30,576 nt of DNA from a bacterium (GTDB lineage Bacteria > Patescibacteriota > Microgenomatia > Levybacterales > UBA12049). The position numbers and the translations under genes are program-made. Below are positions 17,269 through 24,711 of the stretch, in pieces (the stretch's first letter is position 1; each line of letters opens with the position of its first letter). Where the stretch lies: assembly GCA_021820025.1 (NCBI GenBank), contig JAKAEF010000002.1, positions 1-30,576 of the forward strand. Reading direction: 5' to 3'. Below the pieces are notes generated by a model. The model did not search any database and was not told the origin of the DNA. It saw only the letters and a program-made list of their open reading frames with translations.

Positions 17269-18672
17269 TTAACCGACACTTCCTTCCATTGATAAATCAA
17301 TTAATCTGTTTAGCTCGACAGCATACTCCAAAGGTAATTCTTTAACAATTGGTTCTATAAATCCATTCACAACCAAAGATGTTGCTTGTGCTTCTGTTAA
17401 GCCACGTGACATTAAGTAAAATAACTGATCAACGCCAACTTTACTAACCGATGCTTCATGACCCAGCGTTACATCTTCTTCATTAACAATATTTGTTGGA
17501 TACGTATCAGAGCGTGATAATTCATCAAGTAACAAAGCATCACATCTAACAAAAGATTTAGACCCCTTTGCACCGTTTGCAATTCTAACCATGCCGCGGT
17601 AACTGCAGCGTCCGCCATGGGTACTAACAGATTTAGAAGTAATTGTACTTGTTGTGTAGGGCGCCAAATGAATAGCTTTTCCACCAGTATCTTGGTGTTG
17701 ATCTTTTCCTGCAAAAGCCAAAGATAATACTTCGCCTTTTGCGCCTTTGCCAACCAAATACACAGATGGATATTTCATGGTAACTTTACTTCCTAAATTT
17801 CCGTCAATCCATTCGCCAATTCCTTCTTCTTCAACTCGCATTCTTTTTGTAACCAAGTTATAGACATTACTGGACCAGTTTTGAATAGTAGAATATCTTA
17901 CTCTGGCGCCTTTTTTAACAATTATTTCTACAACTGCGGAATGCAAAGAATCAGTTGTATAAATTGGTGCAGTACAGCCTTCAACGTAGTGCACATAACT
18001 TCCTTCATCGGCAATAATTAAAGTTCTTTCAAATTGGCCCATGTTGGCTGCATTAATTCTAAAATATGCTTGCAAAGGAATTTCTACATGCACTCCTTTT
18101 GGAACATAGACAAAACTTCCGCCAGACCAAACAGCAGAATTTAATGCGGCAAATTTATTGTCATGTGGGGGAATTATGGTGCCAAAATATTGTCTTACTA
18201 AATCCGGATATTTTTGCACTGCGGTGTCTGTATCTACAAAAATAACGCCTTGTTTTTCCCATTGTTTTTTTAAATTATGATATACAACTTCACTGTCGTA
18301 TTGGGCGCCAACTCCGGCTAAAAACTTTCTTTCGGCTTGTGGAATGCCAATTCTGTCATAGGTTGTTTTAATTTCTGTTGGTACTTTATCCCAAGTATGG
18401 AATTTTTTTTCTGTTGGGCTAATGTAGTAGTACATATTGTCAAAATCTATTCCTGACAAATCTGCGCCCCAAGTGGGAAGTGGTTTTTCGTAAAAAAATC
18501 CTAAGGCTTTTAATCTAAATTCTGTCATCCATTTTGGTTCGTTTTTAAAATGAGAAATTGCCTCAACAACTTTTGGAGAAAGTCCTTTTGGAGTTTTAAA
18601 TACAGGTTTTTCCGGCATGTGAAAGCCGAATTTATAATTATCTTTAATAATAGGTTGTGTGTTATTTGTCAT
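17269..18672 (-). CDS. sufB: Fe-S cluster assembly scaffold SufB
   Basis: SufB, with SufC and SufD, forms the scaffold on which Fe-S clusters are built in the cytoplasm. The 467-residue protein is full length and has the canonical run: the N-terminal [64 protein letters not shown] with the conserved cysteine, [26 protein letters not shown], and the C-terminal [27 protein letters not shown]. It is separated from sufC by 126 bases and from sufD by 117 bases, unusually long gaps for this compact genome, and both hold copies of the same hairpin. Confidence 0.96.
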   Translation of the reverse strand: MTNNTQPIIKDNYKFGFHMPEKPVFKTPKGLSPKVVEAISHFKNEPKWMTEFRLKALGFFYEKPLPTWGADLSGIDFDNMYYYISPTEKKFHTWDKVPTEIKTTYDRIGIPQAERKFLAGVGAQYDSEVVYHNLKKQWEKQGVIFVDTDTAVQKYPDLVRQYFGTIIPPHDNKFAALNSAVWSGGSFVYVPKGVHVEIPLQAYFRINAANMGQFERTLIIADEGSYVHYVEGCTAPIYTTDSLHSAVVEIIVKKGARVRYSTIQNWSSNVYNLVTKRMRVEEEGIGEWIDGNLGSKVTMKYPSVYLVGKGAKGEVLSLAFAGKDQHQDTGGKAIHLAPYTTSTITSKSVSTHGGRCSYRGMVRIANGAKGSKSFVRCDALLLDELSRSDTYPTNIVNEEDVTLGHEASVSKVGVDQLFYLMSRGLTEAQATSLVVNGFIEPIVKELPLEYAVELNRLIDLSMEGSVG

Positions 18673-18686
18673 ATTAGTTTTTTTAG

Positions 18687-18789
18687 GCTCAGAAACATAT
18701 TTTTTTCGTTTTTATGTTCGCTAGTTGTTTTGTTATTAATCTTTCTGCAAATAGCTCAGAATAAAAACTGCAAAAATATATTTCTTCGC
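18687..18789 (-). ncRNA. suf spacer element, copy 2 (103-nt hairpin upstream of sufB)
   Basis: Arms at 18687-18721 (35 bases) and 18754-18789 (36 bases) enclose a 32-base loop; arm starts are 67 bases apart, as in copy 1. On the coding strand the outer part pairs AGAAAUAUAUUUUU with AAAAAUAUGUUUCU over 14 pairs. A three-by-three internal loop follows, then GUUUUUAU with AUAAAAAC, then tandem G-A mismatches and GCUA with UAGC closing the loop. Outside the arms AGGC also pairs with GCCU. It ends 14 bases before the sufB ATG. Confidence 0.68.
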
Positions 18790-18798
18790 CTTTTTGTT

Positions 18799-19542
18799 TT
18801 AAATATATTTTTCGTATCCTGATTGTTCAATAAGCTGTGCAAGTTTGGCATTTCCTGACTTAACAATTTTCCCCTTTACCAAAACATGCACAAAATGCGG
18901 CTTTATGTATTTAAGAATTCTTTGGTAGTGAGTAATTAGAATAAGGCCAAATTCATAATCTAAATCATTAATTTTATTTGCAATATATTTTAATGCATCT
19001 ACATCTAATCCAGAATCTGGTTCGTCTAAAATTGCAAATTCTGGTTTTAACATGGCTAGTTGCAAAATTTCTGCTTTCTTTTTTTCACCACCAGAAAATC
19101 CTTCATTTAAAGCACGTTTTGTAATGTCATCTCTAAAAGACAATGTTTTTGCTTCATCTACTAATTTATTTTTAAAAGCAATTGGAGAAATTTTTTTCTC
19201 TCCCTCTTTTTTCCTTTCATTCATTGCCATTCGCAAAAAACTACTAAAATTAACTCCAGCAATTTCAACAGGGTATTGAAATCCTAAAAACAAACCTGCA
19301 CGTGCTTTTTGATCAGGGGAAAACTTTGTTATATCAACACCATTTACTATAACTTTTCCTTTAGTAATAACATATCCAGGGTGTCCCATGAGAGCAGCAG
19401 AAAGGGTAGATTTTCCACCACCATTTGGACCCATAATTGCATGGATTTCTCCTTTTTTAATAGTTAAAGAAACACCATTTAAAATCTGTTTTCCTTCAAC
19501 AGTTTGTACATGTAAATCTTCAATAATTAATGCATTTTTCAT
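18799..19542 (-). CDS. sufC: Fe-S cluster assembly ATPase SufC
   Basis: SufC is the soluble ABC-type ATPase that drives conformational change in the SufBCD scaffold. The 247-residue protein shows Walker A in MGPNGGGKSTLSAALMGHPGY, the Q-loop with FLGFQYPVEIAGV, signature FSGGEKKKAEILQLAML, Walker B FAILDEPDSGLDVDAL and the switch LILITHYQRIL. These, especially the GEKKKAE signature and PGY segment, are diagnostic of SufC rather than a transport ATPase. Length is normal. It follows the DUF1858 gene after 44 bases and precedes the hairpin-bearing spacer before sufB. Confidence 0.96.
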   Translation of the reverse strand: MKNALIIEDLHVQTVEGKQILNGVSLTIKKGEIHAIMGPNGGGKSTLSAALMGHPGYVITKGKVIVNGVDITKFSPDQKARAGLFLGFQYPVEIAGVNFSSFLRMAMNERKKEGEKKISPIAFKNKLVDEAKTLSFRDDITKRALNEGFSGGEKKKAEILQLAMLKPEFAILDEPDSGLDVDALKYIANKINDLDYEFGLILITHYQRILKYIKPHFVHVLVKGKIVKSGNAKLAQLIEQSGYEKYI

Positions 19543-19586
19543 AAATTAATTTGTTCCGTCATAAATTTTTTTCGCAAAATTTACAT

Positions 19587-19874
19587 CTATGCTTTCTTAA
19601 CTATATTTGCGTTGCGCCATTCTTTTTCTAATTCCTGATTAATTTCTTCTATCATCTCATCTAATTCTTCAGTTGTCATTGCATGAACACTTGCTCCTTG
19701 CTCTAGGGTATCTATTTCGTTTGCAAAACAACTCACACAATGCAATCCATATTCTGCTAAAAGTTCTACAGCCCGTGGGCAATCCCGAGCAATATCTCCT
19801 AATAAATCGTATTTGGACAAGACATATGGATTATTTGCTTTATTTTCCATACAAGACACAAAAATCCCATTCAT
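19587..19874 (-). CDS. DUF1858 redox-disulfide-type protein heading the suf operon
   Basis: A 95-residue protein whose central part (about residues 20-75) resembles the DUF1858 domain, also called the hybrid-cluster-protein-associated redox disulfide domain: LLGDIARDCPRAVELLAEYGLHCVSCFANEIDTLEQGASVHAMTTEELDEM in broken pieces carries the CxxC at GLHCVSCF. The domain's biochemical role is unsettled; a thiol or metal-binding function is assumed. It is the first gene after the suf promoter. The ATG at 19874 lies 18 bases after the -10; a second in-frame ATG at 19850 (MENKANN) starts closer to the conserved domain and may be the real one. Being at the head of the suf operon suggests a part in Fe-S or sulfur chemistry. 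Confidence 0.75.
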   Translation of the reverse strand: MNGIFVSCMENKANNPYVLSKYDLLGDIARDCPRAVELLAEYGLHCVSCFANEIDTLEQGASVHAMTTEELDEMIEEINQELEKEWRNANIVKKA

Positions 19875-19892
19875 ACGTTTGGGATTAGCCTA

Positions 19893-19921
19893 AGTTTACT
19901 TCCTATGGGTTTTCTTGTCAA
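19893..19921 (-). promoter_or_regulatory. Promoter of the suf operon
   Basis: On the minus strand a perfect TTGACA (19916-19921), a 17-base spacer and TAAACT (19893-19898). It lies back to back with the ilvB leader promoter, with 19 bases between the two -35 boxes, so one bound regulator could affect both. Confidence 0.72.
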
Positions 19922-19940
19922 ATTTATTTTGATAAATTGC

Positions 19941-19969
19941 TTGACAGCAAAAAAGGCCGGTGGTACAAT
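19941..19969 (+). promoter_or_regulatory. Promoter of the ilvB operon
   Basis: TTGACA (19941-19946), 17-base spacer, TACAAT (19964-19969). The leader ATG follows after exactly 13 bases, identical to the leucine promoter. Confidence 0.85.
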
Positions 19970-19982
19970 CTTTTTATTGTTT

Positions 19983-20027
19983 ATGAAATTTACTAAAAAC
20001 CTTGTCGTTCTTATTGTCACCCGTTAA
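19983..20027 (+). CDS. ilvL: Leu/Val/Ile attenuator leader peptide (14 aa)
   Basis: The frame reads MKFTKNLVVLIVTR and stops at TAA. Codons 7-12 are Leu-Val-Val-Leu-Ile-Val, six branched-chain residues in a row. The downstream genes ilvB, ilvN-fusion and ilvC serve all three branched-chain amino acids, so the codon mix fits the regulated pathway. The MKF start, the Thr-Arg-stop end and the spacing from the promoter are shared with the other two leaders. The peptide is a sensor read by the ribosome and is unlikely to have another role. The symbol is by analogy only. Confidence 0.9.
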   Translation: MKFTKNLVVLIVTR

Positions 20028-20069
20028 TGCGGGGTTTGTTGACGTAAAAACAACAACCAAGACCCCGCC
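20021..20069 (+). promoter_or_regulatory. ilvB attenuator: stop-codon hairpin and antiterminator
   Basis: GCGGGGT (20029-20035), starting two bases after the leader stop, pairs with ACCCCGC (20062-20068), which includes most of the terminator's left arm. Inside, TTGTTG (20036-20041) pairs perfectly with CAACAA (20051-20056). Alternatively CCCG before the stop (20020-20023) pairs with CGGG (20030-20033), placing the stop codon in the loop. This is the strongest antiterminator of the three. The pairings are visible in the sequence; that they switch with ribosome position is inferred. Confidence 0.85.
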
Positions 20070-20086
20070 AAGAGGCGGGTTTTTTT
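20064..20086 (+). terminator. Attenuator terminator before ilvB
   Basis: CCCGCC (20064-20069) pairs with GGCGGG (20074-20079) across an AAGA loop. Seven T follow (20080-20086). It lies 18 bases before the ilvB ATG. Confidence 0.9.
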
Positions 20087-20104
20087 GTAGCTAAATATAA
20101 AAAT

Positions 20105-21817
20105 ATGGATAAAACAACACAAAAAACATCAAAAATAACAGGAAGTCAGGCACTTTTGGAATCTTTAATACAAGAAGGGGTAGATACTATTTTTGGTTAT
20201 CCTGGTGGCGCAATTATGCCTGTGTATGATGCGTTGTATGACTACAAAGATAAGTTGGAGCATATATTAGTGCGTCATGAACAAGGTGCTGCACATGCAG
20301 CAGAAGGATATGCTCATGTTACCGGAAAACCAGGAGTTGCCTTAGTTACTTCAGGTCCTGGAGCAACAAATTTAATTACAGGAATTGCCGATGCAATGTT
20401 AGATAGTGTTCCACTGGTTTGTATTAGCGGACAAGTAGCATTATCTTTACTTGGAACCGACGCCTTTCAAGAAGTAGATGTTATTGGCATTACAACACCA
20501 ATTACTAAATGGAATTATCAAATAACTAAGGCTTCAGAAATTCCGGAAGTTATTGCTAAAGCATTTTACATTGCCTCAACAGGTCGTCCGGGACCTGTTG
20601 TAATTGACATTACAAAAAATGCACAAATGGAATTAACAGATTACAAACCAGCCAAATTTAAAGGGATTGTTGGCTATAACCCAACAGTAAAACCTAACAT
20701 GAAGCAAATAAAACTGGCTGCAGATTTGTTAAATAAAGCAAAAAAGCCCTACATGCTTATTGGTCATGGCATTTTAATTTCTCATGCAGAAAAAGAAGTG
20801 TTAAAGTTAGCAGAAAAATTGGATATGCCGGTTGCGAGTACACTTTTAGGTCTTTCTGCAGTTCCAACTGCACATAGATTGTATGCCGGAATGCTTGGCA
20901 TGCATGGCAATTATGCACCAAATGTCTTAACGCAGGAAGCAGATGTAATTTTGGCAGTTGGTATGCGTTTTGATGATAGGGTAACTGGAAGACTTTCTGA
21001 TTATGCACGAGGAGCAAAGGTAATTCACATAGATATAGACCCTGCAGAATTAAACAAAAATGTAAAAACAGAAGTTCCAATAGTTGCGAATGCCAAAGAT
21101 GCATTAGAAGAATTGGTAAAAACTGTTTCAAAACAAACACACACTTCCTGGATAAAAAAATTCAGAGGTTTAGATGCAATTGAAGAAGAAAAAATAAAGA
21201 AAAAAGAATTGCAATCAAGAAAAGATAAATCATTGCATATGGCGCAAGTTGTAGACATGCTATCCAAAAAAACGAAAGGCGAAGCAGTTGTTGTGGCAGA
21301 TGTTGGTCAGCATCAAATGGTTGCTGCAAGAAATTATGCATATAAAAATGCACACAGTTATATAACATCTGGAGGTTTGGGGACAATGGGATTTGCACTT
21401 CCAGCAGCAGTTGGTGCAAAAAAAGGAGCTCCCAAAAAACAAGTTGTTGCAATAATTGGTGATGGATCTTTTCAAATGAATATTCAGGAATTGGCAACAA
21501 TTGCGCAGGAAAATCTGCCGGTAAAAATAATCATTTTAAATAACAATTTCTTGGGAATGGTAAGGCAATGGCAAGAGCTTTTTTATGACAATAGATATTC
21601 CTTTACCAATTTAAAAAATCCTGATTTTGTTGCTGTTGCAAAAGGATTTTTCTTAAATGCAGAAAAAATAACAACAGAAGACGACTTGCCAGCGGCAATG
21701 GAGCGAATGTTACAGTCGGAAAAGCCATATTTATTAGAAGTCGTTGTAAATAAAGAAACAAATGTATTTCCAATGGTGCCAACCGGCGCAGCAGTACATG
21801 AAATTCGATTAGAATAA
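20105..21817 (+). CDS. ilvB: Acetolactate synthase large (catalytic) subunit
   Basis: Uses thiamine diphosphate to join pyruvate to pyruvate (valine, leucine) or to 2-oxobutyrate (isoleucine). The 570-residue protein has the N-terminal PYR domain with FGYPGGAIMPVYDAL and the cofactor-activating glutamate in RHEQGAAHAAEGYA (E59), a central FAD-type domain with VILAVGMRFDDRVTG, and the C-terminal ThDP domain with GDGSFQMNIQELATI and LNNNFLGMVRQWQELFY. The last is the AHAS signature that separates it from pyruvate oxidases. The start has no Shine-Dalgarno. Four bases separate it from the ilvN fusion gene. Confidence 0.96.
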   Translation: MDKTTQKTSKITGSQALLESLIQEGVDTIFGYPGGAIMPVYDALYDYKDKLEHILVRHEQGAAHAAEGYAHVTGKPGVALVTSGPGATNLITGIADAMLDSVPLVCISGQVALSLLGTDAFQEVDVIGITTPITKWNYQITKASEIPEVIAKAFYIASTGRPGPVVIDITKNAQMELTDYKPAKFKGIVGYNPTVKPNMKQIKLAADLLNKAKKPYMLIGHGILISHAEKEVLKLAEKLDMPVASTLLGLSAVPTAHRLYAGMLGMHGNYAPNVLTQEADVILAVGMRFDDRVTGRLSDYARGAKVIHIDIDPAELNKNVKTEVPIVANAKDALEELVKTVSKQTHTSWIKKFRGLDAIEEEKIKKKELQSRKDKSLHMAQVVDMLSKKTKGEAVVVADVGQHQMVAARNYAYKNAHSYITSGGLGTMGFALPAAVGAKKGAPKKQVVAIIGDGSFQMNIQELATIAQENLPVKIIILNNNFLGMVRQWQELFYDNRYSFTNLKNPDFVAVAKGFFLNAEKITTEDDLPAAMERMLQSEKPYLLEVVVNKETNVFPMVPTGAAVHEIRLE

Positions 21818-21821
21818 TTTT

Positions 21822-23501
21822 ATGGAAAGAAAATATACAATTATTATTTTTGCAGAAAATAAACCAGGTGTTTTGTACAGAATTGCAGATTTATTTTTGC
21901 GAAGAAAAGTGAATATAGAAAGTTTAACTGTTTCCGAAACGCAAGAAATTGGTGTTTCCAGATTTACCATTGTGGTAAAACAACACAAAACAATGGTAGA
22001 AAAAATAGTAAAGCAGTTATACCGAATTATAGAAGTTGTTAAAGTATTTGAAAACCGCGATGATGATTTACTCTTTAAAGAAATTGCCTTTATTAAAGTT
22101 GCAGCAAAAAATCCGGAACAACGACGAGAAATTGAAGATTTAGTGTACTTATTTAGAGCAAAAATTATTGCAGTTGGTAAAGACACGCTAACTATAGAAA
22201 AAACTGGATCAGAAGAAGAGATAAATTCGTTAGTTTCATTGTTGCGACCATTTAGTATTCATGAATTTGTCCGCTCTGGTCGCATTGCGGTTGTTAAAGA
22301 TGAAACAAAATTTGAAGGCAAATATAACCCTGTTCCAAAAGGACCTGCAGATGTTGTTGCAAGTATAGATGTATCTGCAATTAAAAAGATTCAATTATTG
22401 GCAAACGAAGAAAAAGGAGTTATTTCTTTAGCTCAGGGAATTCCGTCATTTAATACACCAAGTCATATTAGTGAGGCTGCAAAGAAAGCAATTGATGAAC
22501 ATGTGGTAGACAAATATACATCAGGATATGGTATTGACGCACTTAGGGAAGCAATTGTTAAAAAACTGAAAAAAGACAATACAATAGAGGTCGAAAAATC
22601 TCAAGTTATTGTAACTCATGGCGGAATTGAGGCATTAATGGCAGTGTTTATAGCACTGTTAAATCCAACAGATGAGGTTATTGTATTAACACCAGATTAT
22701 GCATCTCATATAACCCAAACTAGAATTGCCAGACATGGTGGAGTTCCTGTTTTTGTACCATTACAAGAAACAGAAAACGGTTGGGAATTAGATCCAAAAG
22801 AATTAGAAGGAAGAATTTCGCAAAATACAAAAGCAATTTTAGTATGCAACCCCTGTAATCCAACTGGGAAAGTGTATTCAATGGAAGAATTAAAAGCTAT
22901 TGCTCAAATAGCCAACAAATACAATCTGTTTATTATTACCGATGAAATGTATGAATACTTTACCTATAACAAACCTCATATCTCAATCGGCAGTTTTCCA
23001 GAAGTAAAAGACAGAACAATCTCTATTTTTGGACTTTCAAAAACCTATGCAATGACTGGTTGGAGAATTGGATATATTGTTGCCAGTAAGCCATTAATCA
23101 CCCAAATTTTTAAAGTGCATGATTCACTGGTAACCTGTCCAACAGCAGTTTCTCAATATGCAGCTTTAGCAGCTTTAACAGGAGATCAAACGCCTGTAAA
23201 AGAATTTAATGAATCATTTATTAAAAAATCCAAAATAGTTATGGAAGCGCTGTCTAAAACCCAAAAAGCATCTTGTGTAACTCCGGAAGGTGCATATTAT
23301 GCATTTGTAAAACTTAATTTCCCAGTAGATGATTATGATTTTGCCGTCAGATTATTACACGAAGGAAAAGTTGCAGTAGTTCCTGGAAGTGCATTTGGAA
23401 GTGGTGGCGAAAATCACGTAAGAATTTCTTTTGGCGGAGACGAAAAATTATTACAAGAAGCAATGCAACGATTTGTTAATTTTATCGAAAAAAACTATTG
23501 A
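21822..23501 (+). CDS. IlvN-like acetolactate synthase regulatory subunit fused to a class I aminotransferase
   Basis: Residues 1-160 form a normal AHAS small subunit: an ACT domain with ENKPGVLYRIADLFLRRKVNIESLTV, then the IlvN C-terminal domain to about FVRSGRIAV. Residues 165-185 are a linker. Residues 185-559 form a complete fold-type-I PLP aminotransferase: substrate-binding NPCNPTG (343-349), D374 in ITDEMYEYF, Schiff-base lysine K407 in GLSKTYAMTGWRIGY, and carboxylate-binding R534 in NHVRISFGG. The frame is continuous, without a stop or restart between domains. ACT binding of valine would be expected to regulate IlvB. The aminotransferase may finish Val/Leu/Ile or make a related amino acid; its substrate is unknown. 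The AHAS small subunit is normally a separate protein of about 160 residues. Confidence 0.92.
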   Translation: MERKYTIIIFAENKPGVLYRIADLFLRRKVNIESLTVSETQEIGVSRFTIVVKQHKTMVEKIVKQLYRIIEVVKVFENRDDDLLFKEIAFIKVAAKNPEQRREIEDLVYLFRAKIIAVGKDTLTIEKTGSEEEINSLVSLLRPFSIHEFVRSGRIAVVKDETKFEGKYNPVPKGPADVVASIDVSAIKKIQLLANEEKGVISLAQGIPSFNTPSHISEAAKKAIDEHVVDKYTSGYGIDALREAIVKKLKKDNTIEVEKSQVIVTHGGIEALMAVFIALLNPTDEVIVLTPDYASHITQTRIARHGGVPVFVPLQETENGWELDPKELEGRISQNTKAILVCNPCNPTGKVYSMEELKAIAQIANKYNLFIITDEMYEYFTYNKPHISIGSFPEVKDRTISIFGLSKTYAMTGWRIGYIVASKPLITQIFKVHDSLVTCPTAVSQYAALAALTGDQTPVKEFNESFIKKSKIVMEALSKTQKASCVTPEGAYYAFVKLNFPVDDYDFAVRLLHEGKVAVVPGSAFGSGGENHVRISFGGDEKLLQEAMQRFVNFIEKNY

Positions 23502-23526
23502 AGTAACCTAATTCATAAGGTATACT
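23498..23526 (+). promoter_or_regulatory. Internal promoter for ilvC
   Basis: TTGAAG (23498-23503, overlapping the stop codon of the fusion gene), 17-base spacer, TATACT (23521-23526), then 12 bases to the ilvC ATG. This would let ilvC be made independently of the ilvB attenuator. Confidence 0.6.
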
Positions 23527-23538
23527 TACAAAACATAT

Positions 23539-24588
23539 ATGGCAAAAATGAATTTTGGCGGTGTAATGGAAGATGTTGTAACAAGAGAAGAATTTCCATT
23601 AGAAAAAGCCCGCGAAGTATTACAAAATGAAACAATTGCAGTAATTGGATATGGAGTCCAAGGTCCGGCACAAGCATTAAATATGCGGGACAATGGATTT
23701 AATGTAATTGTTGGACAGCGAAAAGGTGGCGCATCTTATGAAAAAGCAAAACAAGACGGATTTGTAGAAGGAAAAACACTTTTTGATATAGAAGAAGCTG
23801 CAGAAAAAGGAACAATTATCTGCTACTTATTATCTGATGCAGCTCAAATTGCACAATGGCCAACAATTAAAAAACACTTAACAGCCGGCAAAACTTTATA
23901 TTTCTCTCATGGATTTGGTATTACCTTTAAAGATAGAACAGGAATTATTCCTCCAGCAGATGTAGATGTTATTTTAGTTGCTCCCAAGGGATCTGGCAGA
24001 ACTGTTAGAAAACACTTTACCGAAGGAAGAGGAATTAATTCATCTATTGCAGTTTTCCAAGATGCAACAGGAAAAGCACAAGAAAAAGTGAAAGCGATGG
24101 GAATTGGTATTGGATCAGGATTTTTATTCCCAACAACTTTTGAAAAAGAAGTGTATTCTGATTTAACTGGCGAAAGAGGCGTATTAATGGGAGCAATTGC
24201 AGGACTTATGGAAGCACAATACAATCTTTTGCGAAAAAATGGTCATAGTCCATCTGAAGCATTTAATGAAACAGTTGAAGAAGCAACCCAAAGTTTAATT
24301 CCGTTAATTGGCGAAAATGGTATGGATTGGATGTTTGCAAACTGCTCAACAACAGCACAAAGAGGAGCTTTAGATTGGAGACCAAAGTTTAAAAAAGCAG
24401 TAGAGCCAGTTTTTGAAGAATTATATAACTCTGTAAAAACCGGAAATGAAGCACAAATTAGTATAGATGCAAATAGTAAACCAGATTACCGAGAAGGTTT
24501 AGAAAAAGAATTAGCAGAAATTAAAAACAGCGAAATGTGGCAAACAGGCAAAAAAGTTAGAGAATTAAGACCAGAAAATCAAAAATAA
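23539..24588 (+). CDS. ilvC: Ketol-acid reductoisomerase, class I
   Basis: Isomerises and reduces acetolactate or acetohydroxybutyrate with NAD(P)H and Mg2+. The 349-residue protein has the Rossmann motif VIGYGVQGPAQALNMRDNG, the ISHGFGI-type metal/loop segment (YFSHGFGITF), VDVILVAPKGSGRTVR, and the C-terminal knotted domain with SDLTGERGVLMGAIAGLMEAQY and NCSTTAQRGALDW. The opening DVVTREEFPLEKAREVL and the closing SKPDYREGLEKEL look like the fungal/Bacteroidota-type subgroup rather than the short proteobacterial or Firmicute type, which hints at transfer. Length suits that subgroup without its mitochondrial leader. Confidence 0.95.
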   Translation: MAKMNFGGVMEDVVTREEFPLEKAREVLQNETIAVIGYGVQGPAQALNMRDNGFNVIVGQRKGGASYEKAKQDGFVEGKTLFDIEEAAEKGTIICYLLSDAAQIAQWPTIKKHLTAGKTLYFSHGFGITFKDRTGIIPPADVDVILVAPKGSGRTVRKHFTEGRGINSSIAVFQDATGKAQEKVKAMGIGIGSGFLFPTTFEKEVYSDLTGERGVLMGAIAGLMEAQYNLLRKNGHSPSEAFNETVEEATQSLIPLIGENGMDWMFANCSTTAQRGALDWRPKFKKAVEPVFEELYNSVKTGNEAQISIDANSKPDYREGLEKELAEIKNSEMWQTGKKVRELRPENQK

Positions 24589-24595
24589 GGTTATC

Positions 24596-24624
24596 TGGAC
24601 AATCTAGAGAGATAGAGCTATAAT
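24596..24624 (+). promoter_or_regulatory. Promoter of the ilvA operon
   Basis: TGGACA (24596-24601), 17-base spacer and a perfect TATAAT (24619-24624). The MKF start of the leader lies 12 bases downstream; another in-frame ATG lies 6 bases downstream. Confidence 0.85.
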
Positions 24625-24636
24625 AGTAATATGAAT

Positions 24637-24678
24637 ATGAAATTTGCAGGCATTATTGGAATTATTATTACTCGCTAA
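24637..24678 (+). CDS. Isoleucine attenuator leader peptide (13 aa)
   Basis: The frame reads MKFAGIIGIIITR and stops at TAA. Five of 13 codons are Ile, all ATT, and there are no Leu or Val codons. The downstream gene ilvA makes the first committed intermediate of isoleucine, so the sensor matches the pathway. An in-frame ATG at 24631 would add Met-Asn; I chose 24637 because it restores the MKF start and the 12-13 base distance from the -10 seen in the other leaders. The Thr-Arg-stop end repeats theirs. Confidence 0.88.
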   Translation: MKFAGIIGIIITR

Positions 24679-24711
24679 CGCGGGATAATTGGCCTGTTAA
24701 CCAATACCCGC
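24671..24711 (+). promoter_or_regulatory. ilvA attenuator: stop-codon hairpin and antiterminator
   Basis: GCGGG (24680-24684), just past the stop codon, pairs with CCCGC (24707-24711), the terminator's left arm; inside it ATTGG (24688-24692) pairs with CCAAT (24701-24705). The competing hairpin CTCGC (24671-24675) with GCGGG (24680-24684) has the stop codon in its loop. The layout is the same as in the two other leaders with a different inner stem. Switching by ribosome position is inferred. Confidence 0.82.

Noticed and set aside
17158..18789. True kink-turns at the ends of the suf hairpins.
   Set aside because: The GAAGA opposite TCTGA can pair as A-U, G-C, A-U plus two G-A mismatches without a three-base bulge, so a straight helix with tandem GA is at least as likely; kept only as a possibility.
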